Of a stretch of 7,607 bases of DNA, positions 4,820-7,607 are shown piece by piece. The notes beneath the pieces are model-generated. The model made no database searches. It worked only from the letters and a program-made list of their open reading frames with translations, and was not told where the DNA came from. This stretch comes from Lachnospiraceae bacterium (GTDB lineage Bacteria; Bacillota; Clostridia; Lachnospirales; Lachnospiraceae): the NCBI GenBank assembly GCA_017959525.1, contig JAGDAL010000134.1, positions 1 through 7,607 on the forward strand. Direction: 5' to 3'. Positions within the stretch are counted from its first letter, which is position 1; every line of letters begins with the position of its first letter. Position numbers and translations under genes: made by a program.

Positions 4820-6424
4820 ATGAAAAGAGGTTTTTTGAAACAAATATTGGCGCTGACGTTGGCAGTGGCTCTGACCGGAAGCTTCGTTGGCTGCTCCGGT
4901 AAAGACCCGGTAGTCGAGAATGCATCTGCTGTGGAAGGCGCAGTGACGGAGACTGACGCAGATAAAGCAAACACATTCACATATGCAATCAGTGGTGATC
5001 CGGGTGAATCTACCAACGTTATCACCAGTAGCAGCCGTTGGGATTTATCCACCATCAAGTTAATTTATTCTCCGTTATTTATGTTTAATGCAGATGGAAT
5101 CAATTGGTTCCTGGCAACGGATTATGAGACAGAAGATAACTTAACTTATACATTCCATTTAAGAGATGATGTCACCTGGTCTGACGGCGAGCCGTTTACC
5201 GCAGATGACGTAGTATTTACCTACACGGAGATGGAAAAAGAAGAGAACTTGGGTTGGGCATATTCCCAGCTGGTTTACGAACAGGGAACCGTAGCAATTG
5301 AAAAGGTAGATGATTACACCGTTTCTTTTACCTTCCCATTCGTTACACCAACCGCAGTGGAAATGTTAAGCCAGATTTTCATTATGCCGGAGCACATCTA
5401 TAAGGATGTGGAAGACTATGAGCATAATGAGTACAACTTAAATTCTGTAGGTACCGGACCTTTCCAGGCAGTAGAGTATGTTCCGGGATCCTATGTGAAG
5501 TTCCGTCGCAACGAGTCTTACTTCCTTGGAACACCTGCCATCGAGAATTTGGTATTCCGTATTATCGAGAACTCCGATACTGCAATCCTTGCATTGGAGA
5601 GTGGTGAGGTAGATGCATACCAGGCAATTCCGTCTGAAGTAGACAAGATTGATTTGGAAGCAAATAACTTAGAAACCTATTCCTATTCCGAAGGCCGTGT
5701 TGGATATCTTATGGTCAATGCCAAGAATGTTCCGGATCAGAAAGTACGTCAGGCAATCTTCTTCGCACTGAATAAGGACGATTTGAATAAGGCAAGTTAT
5801 TTGTCTGAGGAGTTCTATTTGACTCCATATACCTTCCTGCCACCATCCAGCCGGTTCTATAGTGAAGAGGTAGAGAAGTATGAGCAGAACGTGGAGCAGT
5901 CCAAGAAGCTGTTAGAGGAAGCCGGTGTAACAGACCTTACCTTGAAGTTGGGATATTCCGGTAGTGATACTGCACAGTCTGCATGGGCACTTTTGATTCA
6001 GCAGCAGTTGGCAGAAGTCGGTATTACCGTAGAGTTGGATGCTGCAGACAGCACTGCATTGTCTGCACAGATGCATGATTCCGAGAATGACTACGATTTG
6101 TACTTCGGCGGTTACATCATGGGAATTGACCCGGATACCTTCTCTTCCCTGTTTGAGTCCGGAGCTGCATACAATTACATGTACTATGATTATCCGGAGA
6201 TTGACGAGTTGTTCGCAGCAGGTCGTGCAGAAACAGACGAAGCAGCAAGAGAAGAAATCTACAAGGAATTGCAGGCAAAGATTCAGGATGTTGCAACATT
6301 CTATCCGATTACATCAAACAACAAGATTTTAGTAGTGAATAAGCGGATTCAGGGCATCGAAGATGCAACTTTGGTTCCGGTATACACTTTTGAAGATACT
6401 TCTTATCTGAAGATTGAAGAATAA
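4820..6424 (+). CDS. Lipoprotein substrate-binding protein of a peptide-type ABC importer (SBP family 5, OppA/DppA-like)
   Basis: This extracytoplasmic solute receptor, 534 residues, captures a ligand outside the membrane and delivers it to the permeases encoded downstream. Residues 1-25 are a lipoprotein signal: basic MKRGFLKQ, a hydrophobic core, and a lipobox-like FVGC with C25 as the lipidated residue (Phe at -3 is less common than Leu). An acidic linker follows. The family 5 hallmark, running from LTYTFHLRDDVTWSDG to FTADDVVFTY, lies at 108-135, with GTGPF at 211-215 and VPDQKVRQAIFFALNKDDL at 304-322. The ligand may be a di/oligopeptide, but nickel, sugars and other solutes are bound by the same family, so specificity is open. 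The open frame extends back to 4625, but that stretch covers the promoter. ATG at 4820 has SD GGAGGG at 4810-4815 and begins the signal peptide; ATG at 4809 would have no SD and would add four residues. Confidence 0.94.
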   Translation: MKRGFLKQILALTLAVALTGSFVGCSGKDPVVENASAVEGAVTETDADKANTFTYAISGDPGESTNVITSSSRWDLSTIKLIYSPLFMFNADGINWFLATDYETEDNLTYTFHLRDDVTWSDGEPFTADDVVFTYTEMEKEENLGWAYSQLVYEQGTVAIEKVDDYTVSFTFPFVTPTAVEMLSQIFIMPEHIYKDVEDYEHNEYNLNSVGTGPFQAVEYVPGSYVKFRRNESYFLGTPAIENLVFRIIENSDTAILALESGEVDAYQAIPSEVDKIDLEANNLETYSYSEGRVGYLMVNAKNVPDQKVRQAIFFALNKDDLNKASYLSEEFYLTPYTFLPPSSRFYSEEVEKYEQNVEQSKKLLEEAGVTDLTLKLGYSGSDTAQSAWALLIQQQLAEVGITVELDAADSTALSAQMHDSENDYDLYFGGYIMGIDPDTFSSLFESGAAYNYMYYDYPEIDELFAAGRAETDEAAREEIYKELQAKIQDVATFYPITSNNKILVVNKRIQGIEDATLVPVYTFEDTSYLKIEE

Positions 6425-6431
6425 CTTTATG

Positions 6432-6471
6432 AAGCGTATCCCTAGCTGTCTCGGCCGGGGATACGTTTTTT
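6432..6471 (+). terminator. Terminator-like hairpin between binding-protein and permease genes
   Basis: CGTATCCC (6435-6442) pairs perfectly with GGGATACG (6458-6465). The stem can be extended by G-U and two A-U pairs into the T-run (6432-6434 with 6466-6468). The loop is 15 bases and six Ts follow (6466-6471). It starts about 10 bases after the TAA of the binding-protein gene. Partial termination here would make more binding protein than permease, as is common in binding-protein-dependent importer operons. It may also protect the upstream mRNA from 3' decay. Confidence 0.8.
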
Positions 6472-6476
6472 AGGAG
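6472..6476 (+). promoter_or_regulatory. SD of the first permease gene, abutting the terminator U-run
   Basis: AGGAG begins on the base after the last T of the hairpin's U-run and lies 5 bases before the ATG at 6482. Because the stem does not include the SD, the site stays accessible on read-through transcripts. No separate promoter is visible between the hairpin and the ATG, so the permease genes depend on read-through. Confidence 0.8.
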
Positions 6477-6481
6477 AAATC

Positions 6482-7435
6482 ATGACAAAATATATTCTAA
6501 GGCGAGTGATTCAGGCAATTCCGTTATTATTGCTGATTACGGTGCTTTGCTTTCTTTTGATTTCTTTGGCACCGTACGATGCCATTGATGCAATGACAAC
6601 GCCGAAAATGTCACCGGAATTGGTGAATATGATTCGGGAAAAATATGGTTACAACAGCCCGATATATGTCCGTTACTGGAGATGGTTAGTGGGACTTTTG
6701 AATGGCAATTTCGGTTATTCGATTGTAAACGGAACCAGTATTTATAATGACTTGGTATCCCGTATTCCAAATACGATTCGCCTGGTATTGCCGTCCTATG
6801 TTACGGCTTATATGTTGGCGATTGTATTAGGTTTGATTGCCGGTGCAAACAAGGGAAAGGTGTTAGACCGTATCATCGATAGTTTCGCATCCGTTAGCTT
6901 GTCTGTGCCGACCTTTTGGGTTGCCATGTTGTTAATCTATATCTTCGGATATCGTCTGCGCGTTCTTCCAATCCTTGGAATGCGTACCGTAGGCGTAAAT
7001 ACGCTTACAGATTATTTGCGGCATTTTATTCTGCCGTATGCGGTGTTAACCTTTGCATTTTTACCGGGAAATATCCGTTACGTTCGTTCCTCGACCATTA
7101 CAGAGTTGTCCAAAGATTATGTGATGGTGCAGCGGGCCTTTGGAGCAAGCAATCGGGAAATTCTGTTTTCTCATGTTTGCAAGAATGTGCTGTTGCCGAT
7201 TATTACGAGACTGGGTATGGCGCTGCCGGCATTGGTAACGGGAGCGGTAATTACAGAATCCGTCTTCGGCTGGCCGGGTGTCGGACCGTATTTCGTGAAG
7301 GCGGTGCAAGGTATGGACTATCCGATTATTATGGTCATCCTGGTGTTATCCTCAACGCTTGTAATCCTTGGCAATTTGCTGTCGGATGTTTTGTATTGCA
7401 TTGTGGATCCTAGAATTCGTGGGGAGGAAGCATGA
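6482..7435 (+). CDS. ABC importer permease, DppB/OppB family
   Basis: This inner membrane-spanning subunit, 317 residues, forms half of the translocation channel for the solute delivered by the upstream lipoprotein. The family pattern is complete. The N-terminus KYILRRVIQAIPLLLLIT is the first membrane helix, and the conserved external region has GNFGYS (75-80) and RIPNTIRL (94-101). SVPTFWVAMLLIYIF (141-155) and LPILGM (162-167) follow. An EAA-type cytoplasmic loop (about 213-241, YVMVQRAFGAS to LLPII) contacts the ATPase, then come ESVFGWPGVGPYFVKAV (259-275) and the C-terminal YCIVDPRIR (305-313). About six membrane helices are expected. In the EAA loop Phe220 replaces the lysine of the usual RAKG, a mild departure. 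The last bases, ATGA, overlap the start of the next permease gene, which implies translational coupling. The start is fixed by the AGGAG at 6472-6476. Confidence 0.95.
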   Translation: MTKYILRRVIQAIPLLLLITVLCFLLISLAPYDAIDAMTTPKMSPELVNMIREKYGYNSPIYVRYWRWLVGLLNGNFGYSIVNGTSIYNDLVSRIPNTIRLVLPSYVTAYMLAIVLGLIAGANKGKVLDRIIDSFASVSLSVPTFWVAMLLIYIFGYRLRVLPILGMRTVGVNTLTDYLRHFILPYAVLTFAFLPGNIRYVRSSTITELSKDYVMVQRAFGASNREILFSHVCKNVLLPIITRLGMALPALVTGAVITESVFGWPGVGPYFVKAVQGMDYPIIMVILVLSSTLVILGNLLSDVLYCIVDPRIRGEEA

Positions 7436-7607
7436 TGAGAACAGAACAAAAGCTAAGAAAACGTCGGCAGGTAAAAAAGGTCCTGTGGCAGGATAAAGCG
7501 GCAATTGCATCCATTGTCTTTTTGGGTATCTTAATTGTCATTTCCGTGCTTGCGCCGGTGTTACCGGTGGATGGCACGCATACGGATGTATTGCACATGT
7601 TGGAAGC
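7432..7607 (+). CDS. N-terminal part of a second ABC importer permease, DppC/OppC family (cut by window end)
   Basis: About 58 codons are visible. There is a basic cytoplasmic N-terminus (MMRTEQKLRKRRQVKKVLWQ), DKAAIAS, then a hydrophobic helix IVFLGILIVISVLAPVLP, and a short external stretch TDVLHMLEA at the edge. This matches the start of DppC/OppC proteins, where the region after the first helix normally leads to a WxGTD-like motif. It would form the second half of the channel with the DppB/OppB-type subunit upstream. Two adjacent in-frame ATGs exist (7432 and 7435). SD GGGGAGG at 7421-7427 is 4 bases from the first and 7 from the second, so the second may be the true start. Either one overlaps the upstream stop. 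Genes for the ATPase subunits are expected beyond the edge. Confidence 0.88.
   Translation, partial: MMRTEQKLRKRRQVKKVLWQDKAAIASIVFLGILIVISVLAPVLPVDGTHTDVLHMLE

Noticed and set aside
6043..6067. 8-bp inverted repeat TGCAGACA / TGTCTGCA in the binding-protein gene
   Set aside because: It is deep inside a well-conserved coding region, with no T-run or nearby start. Chance is the simplest explanation.

Overview
The window looks like chromosomal DNA of a low-to-medium GC Gram-positive bacterium, most likely a clostridial Firmicute such as a member of the Lachnospiraceae. The evidence is strong purine-rich Shine-Dalgarno (SD) sites before nearly every gene, compact intrinsic terminators with U-runs, sigma-A-like promoters, a lipoprotein-type binding protein feeding an ABC importer, and a Gram-positive style ddl-murF pair. 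The placement is inference from style and protein flavour; there is no rRNA or other phylogenetic marker here. I see no mobile element, CRISPR array, tRNA, rRNA or phage gene.

Layout. (1) Positions 1-333 (+) hold the 3' end of a Lys/Glu-rich protein, closed by a clean terminator at 342-371. (2) Positions 4315 down to 375 (-) hold a three-gene run in the order ddl, murF, GPH-type sugar:cation symporter. ddl and murF overlap by 7 bases, and murF and the symporter are 24 bases apart with no terminator between them, so one transcript from a promoter just upstream of ddl (4355-4383) is likely. (3) Positions 4403-4673 (-) form a miniature, self-contained transcription unit: promoter, SD, 54-codon ORF and strong terminator. 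(4) From about 4741 (+) a peptide-type ABC importer operon begins: an extended -10 promoter, a lipoprotein substrate-binding protein, a terminator-like hairpin, a DppB/OppB-type permease, and the start of a DppC/OppC-type permease that runs off the window.

How the genes fit together. Ddl makes D-Ala-D-Ala and MurF attaches it to UDP-MurNAc-tripeptide, so these two are consecutive steps of cytoplasmic peptidoglycan precursor synthesis. The symporter downstream of murF has no obvious role in that pathway and may be a passenger, or may import a sugar linked to the cell wall. The divergent importer captures a peptide or another small solute outside the membrane and passes it through the two-permease channel. 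The ATPase subunits would be expected beyond the right edge.

The core genes are ordinary. The less expected items are the 54-codon mini-unit with a possible frameshifted tail, the symporter tied to cell-wall genes and flanked by two dyad symmetries, and the terminator hairpin whose U-run touches the SD of the first permease gene.
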